This document shows, one piece after another, positions 42,387-51,234 of a stretch of 52,582 nt of DNA. The stretch is from assembly GCA_945869965.1 (NCBI GenBank), contig CAMBRC010000020.1:1-52582 (forward strand), in the 5' to 3' direction. A program made the position numbers and the translations under genes. The notes beneath the pieces are model-generated. The model saw only the letters and a list, made by a program, of their open reading frames with translations, made no database searches and was not told the origin of the DNA. The stretch's first letter is position 1. Each line of letters opens with the position of its first letter. Origin of the DNA: Asaia bogorensis. Lineage in GTDB: Bacteria; Pseudomonadota; Alphaproteobacteria; Acetobacterales; Acetobacteraceae.

Positions 42387-43858
42387 AGGTCCATTCCCGC
42401 ATGCGAGAAGCCGAAGGAGGCGCGGGCGGCGGGCCAGTCTGATAGATCGGTGCCAGCTATTGCCGCTTCCATCAGCGGCAGGATGAGCCAGCCGGGATCG
42501 CGCAGGAAGACGCCGGCAATATGACCGCCTTCGAGCCGCAGCCAGGTCCAAATGTCGCCGCGCGGGCCTTCGGCCCAGCCGAAGCCTTCGCCGGAATCGG
42601 GCGGCAGGGCGGTGACGATTTCGCCGGCGGGCAGGTCGGCCAGCAGGGTGCGCAGCATGCGGACGGAATCGCGCAGTTCGGCGAGCAGGACCAGGAGGCG
42701 GGCGGCGGCGTCGCCGGCGGGTTCGCGCACCGGTGAGACGTTGAGGTCGTGGTACGGGCGGTAGCCGGGGGTGCGGCGCAGGTCGGTGTCGATGCCGCTG
42801 GCGCGTCCGGCCGGGCCGCCGGGGGAGAGGGCGGCGGCGATGGCGGGTGGGGCGATGGCGATGCCGTCCAGACGGCGCGCCAGGGGCTCGCAGAGCCGGG
42901 CGAGGGCGGGCAGGTCCCGGGCCAGGGCGGCGACGGTGGTGCGCAGGATGTCGTCGCCCTCGGGGGCCAGGTCGACGGCCAGCCCGCCGGGGACGACGAT
43001 GTCCATCATCAGCCGGTGGCCGAAGCAGCGGTTGGCGGCGCGCAGGATGGCCTCGCGGTGGCGCTGGCAGGGGCTGGCGGCCAGGGGGGTGCCGGCGGCC
43101 TGGGCGAGGGTATCGAGGTCGGCGAGATGGCTGGCGAGGCGTTCGAGCTCGGCCATCACCGCGCGCAGGGCGATGGCGCGGGGCGGCGGCGGGGTGTCGC
43201 AGGCGGCTTCGGCGGCGCGGGCGAAGGCGATGCCGTGGGCGACCGGGGCGTCGCCGGCCAGGCGGGCGGCGAAGCGGCTGGCGGCACGGGGGGATTTGCC
43301 GCGCATCAGGGCGGGGATTCCCTTGTGCAGATAGCCGAGCCGGGCTTCCAGGCGGGCGATGGCCGGGCCGTGGGTGAACAGGCGGAACTGGCCGGCCTCG
43401 GAAATGTTGCCGGCGAAGGGGCCGATGGGGAACTGGTCTTGGCTGTCGTCGGTGTCTTGGAATGATACCGGGGGGGTGGCGCCGATACGGGTTGGCGGGC
43501 GCGGCGACAGCGGGGTGGTGATGTCCCATGTGCCGTGGTCGAGCCAGGGCCGCTCGTCGGTGGCTCCGGCGGCGGCATGGCCCCAGAGGTCGCGGATGGC
43601 GCGCTCGAACAGGCGGGCAGCGGGGCGGTGGGGGGAGAGCGCGGGATAGTGGCCGTCGGCGACGGTGATCGAGACGGCCAGCATGCCGGCGGCATCGCGC
43701 AGCAGGGCGTGGACGGCGTGGGTGTCGCCCCACATGGCAAGCAGGGCCAGGCCGGGCTCGGGGCCTAGCGCGGCCCAGCGTTCGGGCGACAGGGCGTGGC
43801 GCTGCCAGGGGCGGCAGGGGATGCCCGGGGTGGCGCGGATGGCGGCGGCGAGGCTCAT
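42383..43858 (-). CDS. HyfG-like large subunit (NuoC-NuoD fusion) lacking NiFe ligands
   Basis: A 491-residue fusion. Residues 20-110 are NuoC-like (ARLFERAIRDLWGH, RPWLDHG); residues 140-491 are NuoD/hydrogenase-large-subunit-like (ARLEARLGYLHKGIPALMRG, MMDIVVPGG, YRPYHDLNVSPVREPAGDAA). Where [NiFe] enzymes have R-x-C-G-x-C, this reads RLAGDAPVAH (199-208); the C-terminal D-P-C-x-x-C is also absent (it ends FGFSHAGMDL). The active-site metal therefore cannot be bound in the usual way. It is an energy-converting-hydrogenase-related protein rather than a hydrogenase. ATGA overlaps link it to both neighbours. Confidence 0.85.
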   Translation of the reverse strand: MSLAAAIRATPGIPCRPWQRHALSPERWAALGPEPGLALLAMWGDTHAVHALLRDAAGMLAVSITVADGHYPALSPHRPAARLFERAIRDLWGHAAAGATDERPWLDHGTWDITTPLSPRPPTRIGATPPVSFQDTDDSQDQFPIGPFAGNISEAGQFRLFTHGPAIARLEARLGYLHKGIPALMRGKSPRAASRFAARLAGDAPVAHGIAFARAAEAACDTPPPPRAIALRAVMAELERLASHLADLDTLAQAAGTPLAASPCQRHREAILRAANRCFGHRLMMDIVVPGGLAVDLAPEGDDILRTTVAALARDLPALARLCEPLARRLDGIAIAPPAIAAALSPGGPAGRASGIDTDLRRTPGYRPYHDLNVSPVREPAGDAAARLLVLLAELRDSVRMLRTLLADLPAGEIVTALPPDSGEGFGWAEGPRGDIWTWLRLEGGHIAGVFLRDPGWLILPLMEAAIAGTDLSDWPAARASFGFSHAGMDL

Positions 43859-45150
43859 CGCAGGGCCTCGCCGAGCAATTCGAACCAGCGCGCCACCGGG
43901 GGCAGAAGGCCGGCCAGTACGGCCAGGAGCAGCAACACCAGCGCCGGGATTTCGGTGGCCAGGCCGGTGTTGGGCGACTGCCAGGCGCGCAGGGCGGCGC
44001 GCATCAAGCCTGCCGCGCCGGCCATCATCAGGGCGGCGATCGGCAGGGCCAGCCAGGCGGCGGCGTCGACCGCCTCGCCCAGCAGGGTCAGGCCGGCGCC
44101 GAAGGTGGCGAAGGGCGGCAGCATGGCGAGGGCGGCGAGCAGCAGCGCGATGCTGCGCCCGGTGCCGCGGATCAGCGGCGCCAGCAGGACGCCGGCACTC
44201 AGCAGCACCAGGCCGGCGGCGTCGGCGGTGCCGGTTCCCAATCCGAAGGCGGTGGTCGCCAGGCCGGCGTTGAACAACGCGGCGGCCGGCGCCGTTGGCC
44301 CGCCGCGCCACAGTGCCGATGTGGCCCAGGCGAGGCTGGCCAGCCCGAGCAGCAGCAGGGCGGGTCCGGGTTCCAGGGCGTCGTTGTTCGCCGTCGCGAT
44401 CTCGCGCGCGCGCAGCACCATGACCAGCGCCGTGGCCGCCAGCGCGGGCAGCAGCGCCGCGACCATGGCGGTGCGCGCTCCTGCGCGGGGTGTGGCGACC
44501 CGCAGCCATCCGTGCAGCGGCGCCAACGCGGCACAGCCGGCGAGTCCGGCGAGCAGCAGGATGAATGCGAGCGACACCATGCCGGCGGAGAGCTTTGGCG
44601 CGGCTTCGGCCAGGCGGTCCCAGCGCATCGCGTCCGCACCCGGCCCGAGGAGCGGCACTCCCGCCCGATAGAGCACCAGCGCGCCGGCCAGGACCAGGGC
44701 GAGGGCGGGCAGCAGGGTGGCCGCGGCCCGCCACGCGGCTTCCCGGCCCGGACGTCCGCCCAGCAATACGGCGAGCAGCGCCAATTCCAACCCTGCCCAG
44801 CCCAGCATCAGGTTGTTCGACAGGGCGGCGATTTGGATGCCGCCAAGCACGGTCAGGCCGATTGCCGCCTCGATCCCGGTTGCCGTCGCGCGTTCGCGCC
44901 AGGCGGTGAGCACGGCGGCGGCGGCGGCGAGAATCGCCAGGTGCGCCGACAGCGGATCGACCCGCAACAGGTCACCCGCCGCGGCTTGCCACGGCAGGGT
45001 TAGTGCGCAGCCGAGGGTCAGCACGGCGGCGGCTAGCGCGCCCCAGCCGGCGACCGGGCGGCGTGGGACGCGGAGCCGGGGCGCAAAGCCCAACCCGGTC
45101 GCCGCCGCCAGCGGCAGAGCCACGACCAACCAGGGCACAATGCCGGTCAT
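43855..45150 (-). CDS. HyfF/NuoN-like antiporter-type membrane subunit
   Basis: A 431-residue membrane protein with about 12-14 helices, resembling the MrpD/NuoN-like proton-pumping subunit. Recognisable blocks are GIQIAALSNNLMLGWAGLEL, LAPLHGWLRVATPRAG (the short HxW-type loop) and LYRAGVP. Highly Ala/Leu/Gly-rich. ATG 45150 overlaps the HyfE-like stop (ATGA); the longer open frame upstream is a shadow. Some charged residues expected in helices 5 and 7 are hard to assign, so pumping is uncertain. Confidence 0.75.
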   Translation of the reverse strand: MTGIVPWLVVALPLAAATGLGFAPRLRVPRRPVAGWGALAAAVLTLGCALTLPWQAAAGDLLRVDPLSAHLAILAAAAAVLTAWRERATATGIEAAIGLTVLGGIQIAALSNNLMLGWAGLELALLAVLLGGRPGREAAWRAAATLLPALALVLAGALVLYRAGVPLLGPGADAMRWDRLAEAAPKLSAGMVSLAFILLLAGLAGCAALAPLHGWLRVATPRAGARTAMVAALLPALAATALVMVLRAREIATANNDALEPGPALLLLGLASLAWATSALWRGGPTAPAAALFNAGLATTAFGLGTGTADAAGLVLLSAGVLLAPLIRGTGRSIALLLAALAMLPPFATFGAGLTLLGEAVDAAAWLALPIAALMMAGAAGLMRAALRAWQSPNTGLATEIPALVLLLLAVLAGLLPPVARWFELLGEALR

Positions 45151-45767
45151 GGGTTTGCCTGCGCTGGCAGCAGGCGCCGCACCAGCAGCAGCAGGAAGGT
45201 GGCCGGCAATGCGGCGGTGGCCAGCGCCAGCAGCACCACGCCGGGCAGTCCCGGCGCGACGCCGAGCGCCAACACCAGGCCGTTTTCGAGCACCAGCACG
45301 CCGATCACTGGACCAATGACCACTGGCGCGGCGAGGCCGGCATCGCGCCGCACCACCGCCAATCCGCCGACCAGCATCACCGCGAAGGCGACGGCCATGG
45401 CGGGACCGGCAGCGTGCGGCATCGCCACCAGCGCCAGCCCCGCGAGTGCGACGGCCGCTGACGCCGGTCCGATCGGGTTGCGCGCGGGCGCGTCGGACAA
45501 GGCCGGGGCGATGCTGCGCAAGGCGAGTGGCAGGGCGACGGCTTTCGTCGCGAGCGTGAAGGTCGCGACCGCCAGCAGCGGCCATGCGGCCTGGAGCCAT
45601 GCCTCGGCCAGCAGCGCGATCGCCAGGCACGCCGCCTGGGCTGTCACCAGGCCGACCGCCACTGCCGCGCGGCGCGCCAGCATGGCGGCGATGGCCAGCA
45701 CCAGCATTGCGGCACCTGCCAGTTCCACGGTTCCGCGCAAGGCGGCGTCGAGCAGGGTGACGTTCAT
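45147..45767 (-). CDS. HyfE-like small membrane subunit
   Basis: A 206-residue protein with about six to seven helices, similar to HyfE (NuoK-like N-terminal part). It starts MNVTLLDAALRGTVELAGAA. A charged residue sits in an inner helix (PVIGVLVLENGLVLALG), as in NuoK-like subunits. It overlaps both neighbouring genes by four bases, so the operon is translationally coupled. Confidence 0.75.
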   Translation of the reverse strand: MNVTLLDAALRGTVELAGAAMLVLAIAAMLARRAAVAVGLVTAQAACLAIALLAEAWLQAAWPLLAVATFTLATKAVALPLALRSIAPALSDAPARNPIGPASAAVALAGLALVAMPHAAGPAMAVAFAVMLVGGLAVVRRDAGLAAPVVIGPVIGVLVLENGLVLALGVAPGLPGVVLLALATAALPATFLLLLVRRLLPAQANP

Positions 45768-46687
45768 GGTTGCCGCTGCCCGGCGAACAACAGCATGATG
45801 CCGAGCACCGCCAGCAAGCCGGCCAGCGCCAGCATGGCCGGGACGCTATGCGCTCGGGGCCACAGCGCCAGGGTCCGGGCGCCGGCGACACCGAACGCCA
45901 GCAGCGCCATTTTGGCCAGCCATGCCGGGAGGTGGATCAGCCAGTTGCCGGCGGTCGCGGCGGGATCGACCTGCCCCATCGGCGGGTGCGGCGGCAGGAA
46001 CAGCACCGCGACGAGGGCCAGCCAGACCGTGAGCCGCAGCGCGTCGCCGGCCGCGGCCAGTGCTTCGTGGCGGCCGGAGATTTCCGCCGTCGCGCCACCG
46101 GTGCCATCCGCCGCGATCACCAGCATCAGGGCGAGAGCCAGCGGCAGCGCTGCCAACACCCAGCCCGGGGCATCCTCGGCGGTCATCGCCAGGATGGTCG
46201 ACAGCGCGGTGTCGCCGGCGGCAAGGCCGAGCGCGAACAGCACCAGCACCAGGGCGGGTGCCGCCAGGGTGGCGCGCGACAGCATCGCTGCCGCCGCCTG
46301 GCCGGCGGCCGCGCCGCCCTCGTCCATCGCCGCCAGCACCGACAGCGCCCGCGCCAGCGCCAGCAGTCCGGTGATTGCCAGCAGGTCGGCGACGGGTGCC
46401 AGGGCCATGTCGCGGGTGAAGCCCGGCACCAGGGCAGCGGCCACCACCAGCACCCCCAGCCGGACGCCGGGGGCGGTGCGTGTCAGCCATGAGGTGCCCT
46501 CGGCCAGCACCGGCATGCGGCGCAAGGCGCGCGCCATGTCGCGCCAGGGTTGCAGCAGCGGCGGGCCGGCGCGGCCCTGCATCCGCGCCTCGAACCACGC
46601 GATCGCACCGGCCATGAGGGGAGCGGCGGCCAGCATCAGGGCCAGGTGCAGCATCTGGGCCGCCAGGGCGAGCAGGACGCTCACCAT
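45764..46687 (-). CDS. HyfC/HycD-like (NuoH-like) membrane subunit
   Basis: A 307-residue membrane subunit of the NuoH type. The family loop is AWFEARMQGRAGPPLLQPWR near 30-49, and further loops hold RRMPVLAEGTSW and AISGRHEALAAAGD-like segments (here ATAEISGRHEALAA). About eight helices. NuoH-type subunits link the quinone or electron site to the membrane arm. ATG 46687 overlaps the HyfB-like stop by seven bases; GTG 46684 is also possible. Confidence 0.8.
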   Translation of the reverse strand: MVSVLLALAAQMLHLALMLAAAPLMAGAIAWFEARMQGRAGPPLLQPWRDMARALRRMPVLAEGTSWLTRTAPGVRLGVLVVAAALVPGFTRDMALAPVADLLAITGLLALARALSVLAAMDEGGAAAGQAAAAMLSRATLAAPALVLVLFALGLAAGDTALSTILAMTAEDAPGWVLAALPLALALMLVIAADGTGGATAEISGRHEALAAAGDALRLTVWLALVAVLFLPPHPPMGQVDPAATAGNWLIHLPAWLAKMALLAFGVAGARTLALWPRAHSVPAMLALAGLLAVLGIMLLFAGQRQP

Positions 46688-48582
46688 GCCCGCACCAGAT
46701 GCAGCAGCAGCATCGACAGCAGCATGAGGCCAAGCAGCGCCGGGCCGGCGCGCCTGGGCAGTGCCAGCAGCCAGGTGGCGGCAATCGCGGCGGCGCGTTG
46801 CAGCCGGGCTTGTCGGGGTGCTGCTTGTGTCGCGGTCAGGATGTCCAGGCAGCGTCCTAGGTGTTGGGCAAAGCCGGTCGCGCCGAGCTGGGTCGCGGGG
46901 TCGCCGAAGGGTAGCCAGGCGGGGCCGGGATCCCGCCCGCCATCCCAGGCTGGTGCGGCGCGATGGCCCGCCGGGCCGCGGGTGCGCATCGCCAGCGCGA
47001 CGGCGGCGATGGCGCCGGCAAGCAGGACGGTCAGCCCGAGCGGCGCATAGAAGTCGATGCCCGCCGGCTGCGTGCCCGAGGCCACCGGCCCTGCCAGCAT
47101 CCGCAACGCTGGCCCGGCCAGGGCAAGCACCACGCCGGGTATCAAGCCGCAGGCCAGCACCGCGCCCGACAGTGCCAGAATGGTCCAGCGGCCGCGCGGC
47201 GCAACCTCCTCGGCCGCCGCGGCGCGCGGCGTGCGCGGCCGGCCCAGGAAGGCGACGCCGAGCACCCGCAGCACGGCAAATCCGAGCAGCGCACCAGACA
47301 ATCCGAGCGCCAGTGCCGCGACGAGGCCGATGGCCCACCAATCCGCGCCACCGCCGCGCGGCAACATCACTGCCGCGCGCAGCAGCAGCCATACGGCGGC
47401 AAATCCGGCGCCGGGCGGCAGCATCGCCAGCGCCAAGCCGCCCACGAGTGCGCCGATCGTGGTGATCCGCATCCGCTGTGCCAACCCGCCCAACCGGCCA
47501 AGTTGCTGCGTACCGGCGCCTTCGGCCACGGCGCCGGTCACCACCGCCCAGAGTGCCTGAGCCCAGCCGAAGGCCAGCACGCCGAACAGCGCGCCGCCGA
47601 GCGCCAGCATCGCCGCCGGGCCGTCATCGACAGCGCGTGCCGTCAGCGCCATGCCGAGGCCCAGCGCCACCAGTCCGGCGTGCGCCGTGGTCATGCCGGC
47701 CAGGACGGCGCGCAGGTCGTCCGCCTTGGCCGCCCGCGCGGCACCGCGCACCGCGCCGAGCGCACCGGCCAGCAGCAGTGGCATACCCCACCAGGGCGGC
47801 ATCGGGCCGGCCATCAGGTCGAACAGCAGGCGGACCAGCAGATAGGCGCCCAGCCCGGTCAGGACGGTCGCTGTGAGCGTATTCTCCGGTCGCATTGGCG
47901 CCGTGGCGGCGCGGTGCAGCCAGGCCTGACCGGGCGCCAGCGCCGCGAAGCCGCCGCCGCCCAGCAGCGCCAGTGCCAGCATCGCCGTTGCCGCCGTGCC
48001 CTGGGGCGGGTTGGCGCGCATGGTTATGAAGCCGCCATCGCCGGCCGGCAGGGCCAGTGCCATCGTCAGCGCCGGCACGCCAAAGGCGCATACCCAGGCC
48101 AGCGGCCAACGGACGCCGGGCTTTGGCTGTGCCTCGGATTGGCGCAGCAAAACCAACGCTGCCAGCGCCGCGACGGTAACGCCGAGTACCAGCGTGCCGG
48201 TCTCGCCCGCCAACAGCGCCAGCATCAGACCGGCCAGCAGCACCGCCACGCCGCCGGTGGCGGCGCCCATCGCAAGGCTCGCCGCGCCGACCGGCAACAG
48301 CGCTACCAGGAAGAACCCGGATAGCCCGTCCAGGACCAGCGCCGGGCGCACTCCGGCGAGCGGGAACGGTATGACGATCCGCGCCGGTACCGCGCCGAGC
48401 GCCAGATGCAGCACGGCCGCCGCGGCGCCCAGCCCGGTCAGTACGATTGCCAGCACCCGTGCCAGCGCCCTTGCCGGCACTGCCCGCGCCAACGCGGCGA
48501 ATAGCGCCAGCGCCAACAATGCCGTACTTGCCGCCGACAGCCCCACCAGGATGGCGGCGCTGGTCGATGCCGTGGCGGTCAT
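46681..48582 (-). CDS. HyfB/NuoL-M-like antiporter subunit
   Basis: A 633-residue membrane protein with about 16 helices. The GLSGFFLVALLPVG and GQAWLHRAATAPMRPENTLT blocks correspond to the NuoL/M-type DGLS and W-L-P-x-A-H-x-A-A-P regions; several usual residues of the latter are changed. The C-terminal part (after about 500) is like HyfB. It heads the six-gene Ehr operon and starts 28 bases after hpnG, so it may share the hopanoid transcript. No ribosome site is obvious. Confidence 0.78.
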   Translation of the reverse strand: MTATASTSAAILVGLSAASTALLALALFAALARAVPARALARVLAIVLTGLGAAAAVLHLALGAVPARIVIPFPLAGVRPALVLDGLSGFFLVALLPVGAASLAMGAATGGVAVLLAGLMLALLAGETGTLVLGVTVAALAALVLLRQSEAQPKPGVRWPLAWVCAFGVPALTMALALPAGDGGFITMRANPPQGTAATAMLALALLGGGGFAALAPGQAWLHRAATAPMRPENTLTATVLTGLGAYLLVRLLFDLMAGPMPPWWGMPLLLAGALGAVRGAARAAKADDLRAVLAGMTTAHAGLVALGLGMALTARAVDDGPAAMLALGGALFGVLAFGWAQALWAVVTGAVAEGAGTQQLGRLGGLAQRMRITTIGALVGGLALAMLPPGAGFAAVWLLLRAAVMLPRGGGADWWAIGLVAALALGLSGALLGFAVLRVLGVAFLGRPRTPRAAAAEEVAPRGRWTILALSGAVLACGLIPGVVLALAGPALRMLAGPVASGTQPAGIDFYAPLGLTVLLAGAIAAVALAMRTRGPAGHRAAPAWDGGRDPGPAWLPFGDPATQLGATGFAQHLGRCLDILTATQAAPRQARLQRAAAIAATWLLALPRRAGPALLGLMLLSMLLLHLVRAW

Positions 48583-48610
48583 GAACAGCCCATGCGGGGA
48601 GGGTCGGAAA

Positions 48611-49285
48611 TCACTCCGGGAGTCTAACCGAAGCCGTGCCCGCGCCGGAAGCTTGCCGGTGGTGCGGGATGCGCCGCACCGCCGCCATCAGCGCCGCGCG
48701 AGCACGCATGGCGTCGCGGGCGAGGCCGAGCAGGGCGGGGATCTGCCCGGGGTGGCGCAGCAATGCGGCGATGACGCGCCCGGGGCCGATGCGCCCGCCG
48801 GCATCCAATGCGGCCAGCGCGAGCGGCGGCAACGCCCGGCTGGCGGGGTCGCAGACGGCGCGCAGCACGGCGAAGGGCAGGTTGTGGCGGGCGGCGACGC
48901 GGGCGACGGCGCCGCTTTCCAGGTCGATGATGGCGGCGCCGGTGGCGGCGCGGGCGGCGTGCTTGGCGGCGGGGTCGGACAGGATGGTGTGGCCTGCCAG
49001 CACGCTCCGGGTCGTCGGGATCCCGAACCTGGCGGACAGGGCGGGGTCGGTGAGGTAGTGCCGGCCATCTTCGATCACCATCTCGGGCACGACCAGGGTG
49101 CCGGCAGGCAAGGCGGGGTCGAGGCCGCCTGCGAGGCCGAAGCTGATCAGGGCCGTGACGCCATGCGCGACCAGTTCCTCCGCCGCGGCTTCGGCGCCGG
49201 CGGGGAGGCCGCCGCCAATGGCCACCCTTCCCAGGCAGCGAGCGATGCGTCCCTCGGCCTCAAGTCCGACGACGATGCCCAGCAT
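48611..49285 (-). CDS. hpnG: Hopanoid-associated phosphorylase HpnG
   Basis: A 224-residue nucleoside-phosphorylase-family enzyme. It begins MLGIVVGLEAEGRIARCLG, has ALISFGLAGGLDPALPAGTL near 44-63 and AAIIDLESGAVARVAARHNL near 117-136, the purine-phosphorylase E-S-G/D-L-E region. HpnG releases adenine from adenosylhopane to give phosphoribohopane for side-chain extension of bacteriohopanepolyols. It follows shc by 20 bases in the hpnE-shc-hpnG unit. Confidence 0.92.
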   Translation of the reverse strand: MLGIVVGLEAEGRIARCLGRVAIGGGLPAGAEAAAEELVAHGVTALISFGLAGGLDPALPAGTLVVPEMVIEDGRHYLTDPALSARFGIPTTRSVLAGHTILSDPAAKHAARAATGAAIIDLESGAVARVAARHNLPFAVLRAVCDPASRALPPLALAALDAGGRIGPGRVIAALLRHPGQIPALLGLARDAMRARAALMAAVRRIPHHRQASGAGTASVRLPE

Positions 49286-49305
49286 GGGGCAGAGGGGGGG
49301 GTCGA

Positions 49306-51225
49306 TCAGAACCCCCAGGCGACGCGGGGGTCGTTGGCGCGTTGCAGGTTGCGGAAGCGGGCCAGGGCCATCAGCGGGAAGAACAGCTTGTAGCCGTGGT
49401 AGCGCAGGTAGAAAACGCGCGGGAAGCCGACGGCGGTGTAGGGTTCCTCGTCCCAGCCGCCATCGGGCTTTTGTGTGTCGGAGAGGTAGGCGATGCCACG
49501 GGCGACGGCGGGGGTCTCCGCCTGGCCGGCCGCCATCAGGCCGAGCAGCGCCCAGGCGGTCTGGGATGGGGTGGAAACCGCATGCCGTCCGTGCGGTGCA
49601 TCGGCATAGCTTTCGTTGTCTTCGCCCCAGCCGCCGTCGTCACGCTGGGTGGCCAGCAGGAAGGCCACGGCGCGTTGGATGCAGGGGGCGTCAGGCGGGA
49701 CGGCGGCGGCGTTGAGCGCGCAGAGGACGGACCAGGTGCCGTAGATGTAGTTGGTGCCCCAGCGGCCGAACCAGGCGCCGTCGGGCTCCTGTTCGTTCTT
49801 CAGCCAGGCGACGGCGCGGGCGACTGGGGCGCTGTCGAGTGGCTCGCCAATCTGGGCCAGGAATGAGACGCAGCGGGCGGTGACGTCGGCCGTCGGCGGG
49901 TCGAGCAGGGCGCCGTGGTCCGCAAATGGGATATGGTTGAGATAGTGGTGGTCGTTGTCCGCGTCGAAGGCGCCCCAGCCGCCGTTCTTGCTCTGCATGC
50001 CGATGATCCAGTCGCGGGCGCGGCAGATGGATGCGGCGTGGGCGGGGTCGCCTTCACGATGCAGCAGCATGCCGACCACGGCGGTGTCGTCGACGTCCGG
50101 GTAGTGCGGGTTTTCGTATTGGAAAGCCCAGCCGCCGGGCGGCAGGCCCGGGCGGACGGCGGCCTGCCAGTCGCCCACGACATCCAGGATCTGCTTGCCG
50201 CGCAGCCAGGTGTTGGCGGCGGTCACGGCGGGAGCGGCGTTGCCTTCGGCCTCGGCGATGGCGTGGCCGGCCAGGCTGGTGTCCCAGACCGGGGACAGGC
50301 ATGGCTGGCAATAGGCCTCGTTATTCTTGATGACGAGAAGCTTGCGCAGGGCCTGCCAGCAGATCGCGGCGTCGGGGTGGTCGGGAGCGTAGCCCAGCGT
50401 GTCGAACATCATCATGGCGTTGGCCATGGCGGGGTAGATGCCGCCGAGCCCGTCCTCGCCGTTCAGGCGGGCGGTGGTGAAGCTCACCGCCTTGGCGACG
50501 GCGCGCTGGCGCAGGCCCGCGGGGAAGGCTGGCTCGATGGCGCGCAGGGCGCGGTCGACATGCTTGAAGACATGGCCCCAGCCGGAGCGGAACGGGCCGG
50601 TGATCCAGTTCCGTACCTGCGGCGGAGGGGTGGTGAACAGTTCCGGGACATGGACGCCGCGCGGGTTGCGGGCCCGCGGCCGTAGCGCCATCAGCACCAG
50701 CAGCGGGACGATCACGGTGCGTGACCAGTAGCTTACGCGGTCGAGGTGGAACGGGAACCAGCGTGGCAACAGCATGATCTCGACCGGCATCACCGGGACG
50801 GCGCGCCAGGGCACCTCGCCGTACAGCGCCAGTTGTGCACGGGTGAAGACGTTGGCGCGGGCGGCCCCGCCGGCGGCCAGGATGGCGGCGCGGGCGCGCG
50901 CCATGTGCGGGGCGTCCGGATCGTCGCCGATCATCTTCAGCGCGAAATAGGCTTTTACCGACGCCGAGATGTCGAACTTGCCGTCGTGGAACAGCGGCCA
51001 GCCGCCGTGGGCGCCCTGGATGCGGCGGAGATAGGTGCCAATCGCCTGTTCCAGCGGGAGGTCCGGGCGGTCAAGAAAATAAGTTAGTAAGATAAACTCT
51101 GCGGGGATGGTGGCGTCCGCCTCCAGCTCGAAGACGAAGTGGCCGTCGGACTTCTGTTCGCGCTGCAACCGCGCCTGTGCGCGCGCCACGGCTTCGTCCA
51201 GCAGCGGGGTGGCGAGTGTGTCCAT
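49306..51225 (-). CDS. shc: Squalene-hopene cyclase
   Basis: A 639-residue triterpene cyclase converting squalene to hopene and hopanol at the inner membrane. The catalytic acid motif D377-V-D-D-T-A is complete. QW-type repeats appear several times (QREQKSDGHFVFELEADATI near the start; QKPDGGWDEEPYT near 600). Length is close to the family norm (about 630-660). It starts ten bases after hpnE and precedes hpnG. Hopanoids strengthen the envelope of acid- or alcohol-tolerant bacteria such as Acetobacteraceae. Confidence 0.96.
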   Translation of the reverse strand: MDTLATPLLDEAVARAQARLQREQKSDGHFVFELEADATIPAEFILLTYFLDRPDLPLEQAIGTYLRRIQGAHGGWPLFHDGKFDISASVKAYFALKMIGDDPDAPHMARARAAILAAGGAARANVFTRAQLALYGEVPWRAVPVMPVEIMLLPRWFPFHLDRVSYWSRTVIVPLLVLMALRPRARNPRGVHVPELFTTPPPQVRNWITGPFRSGWGHVFKHVDRALRAIEPAFPAGLRQRAVAKAVSFTTARLNGEDGLGGIYPAMANAMMMFDTLGYAPDHPDAAICWQALRKLLVIKNNEAYCQPCLSPVWDTSLAGHAIAEAEGNAAPAVTAANTWLRGKQILDVVGDWQAAVRPGLPPGGWAFQYENPHYPDVDDTAVVGMLLHREGDPAHAASICRARDWIIGMQSKNGGWGAFDADNDHHYLNHIPFADHGALLDPPTADVTARCVSFLAQIGEPLDSAPVARAVAWLKNEQEPDGAWFGRWGTNYIYGTWSVLCALNAAAVPPDAPCIQRAVAFLLATQRDDGGWGEDNESYADAPHGRHAVSTPSQTAWALLGLMAAGQAETPAVARGIAYLSDTQKPDGGWDEEPYTAVGFPRVFYLRYHGYKLFFPLMALARFRNLQRANDPRVAWGF

Positions 51226-51234
51226 TGCCGCGCT

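Noticed and set aside
41847-48582. True hydrogenase-4 or formate hydrogenlyase
   Set aside because: The large subunit has no nickel-binding cysteines and no maturation or formate dehydrogenase genes are present.
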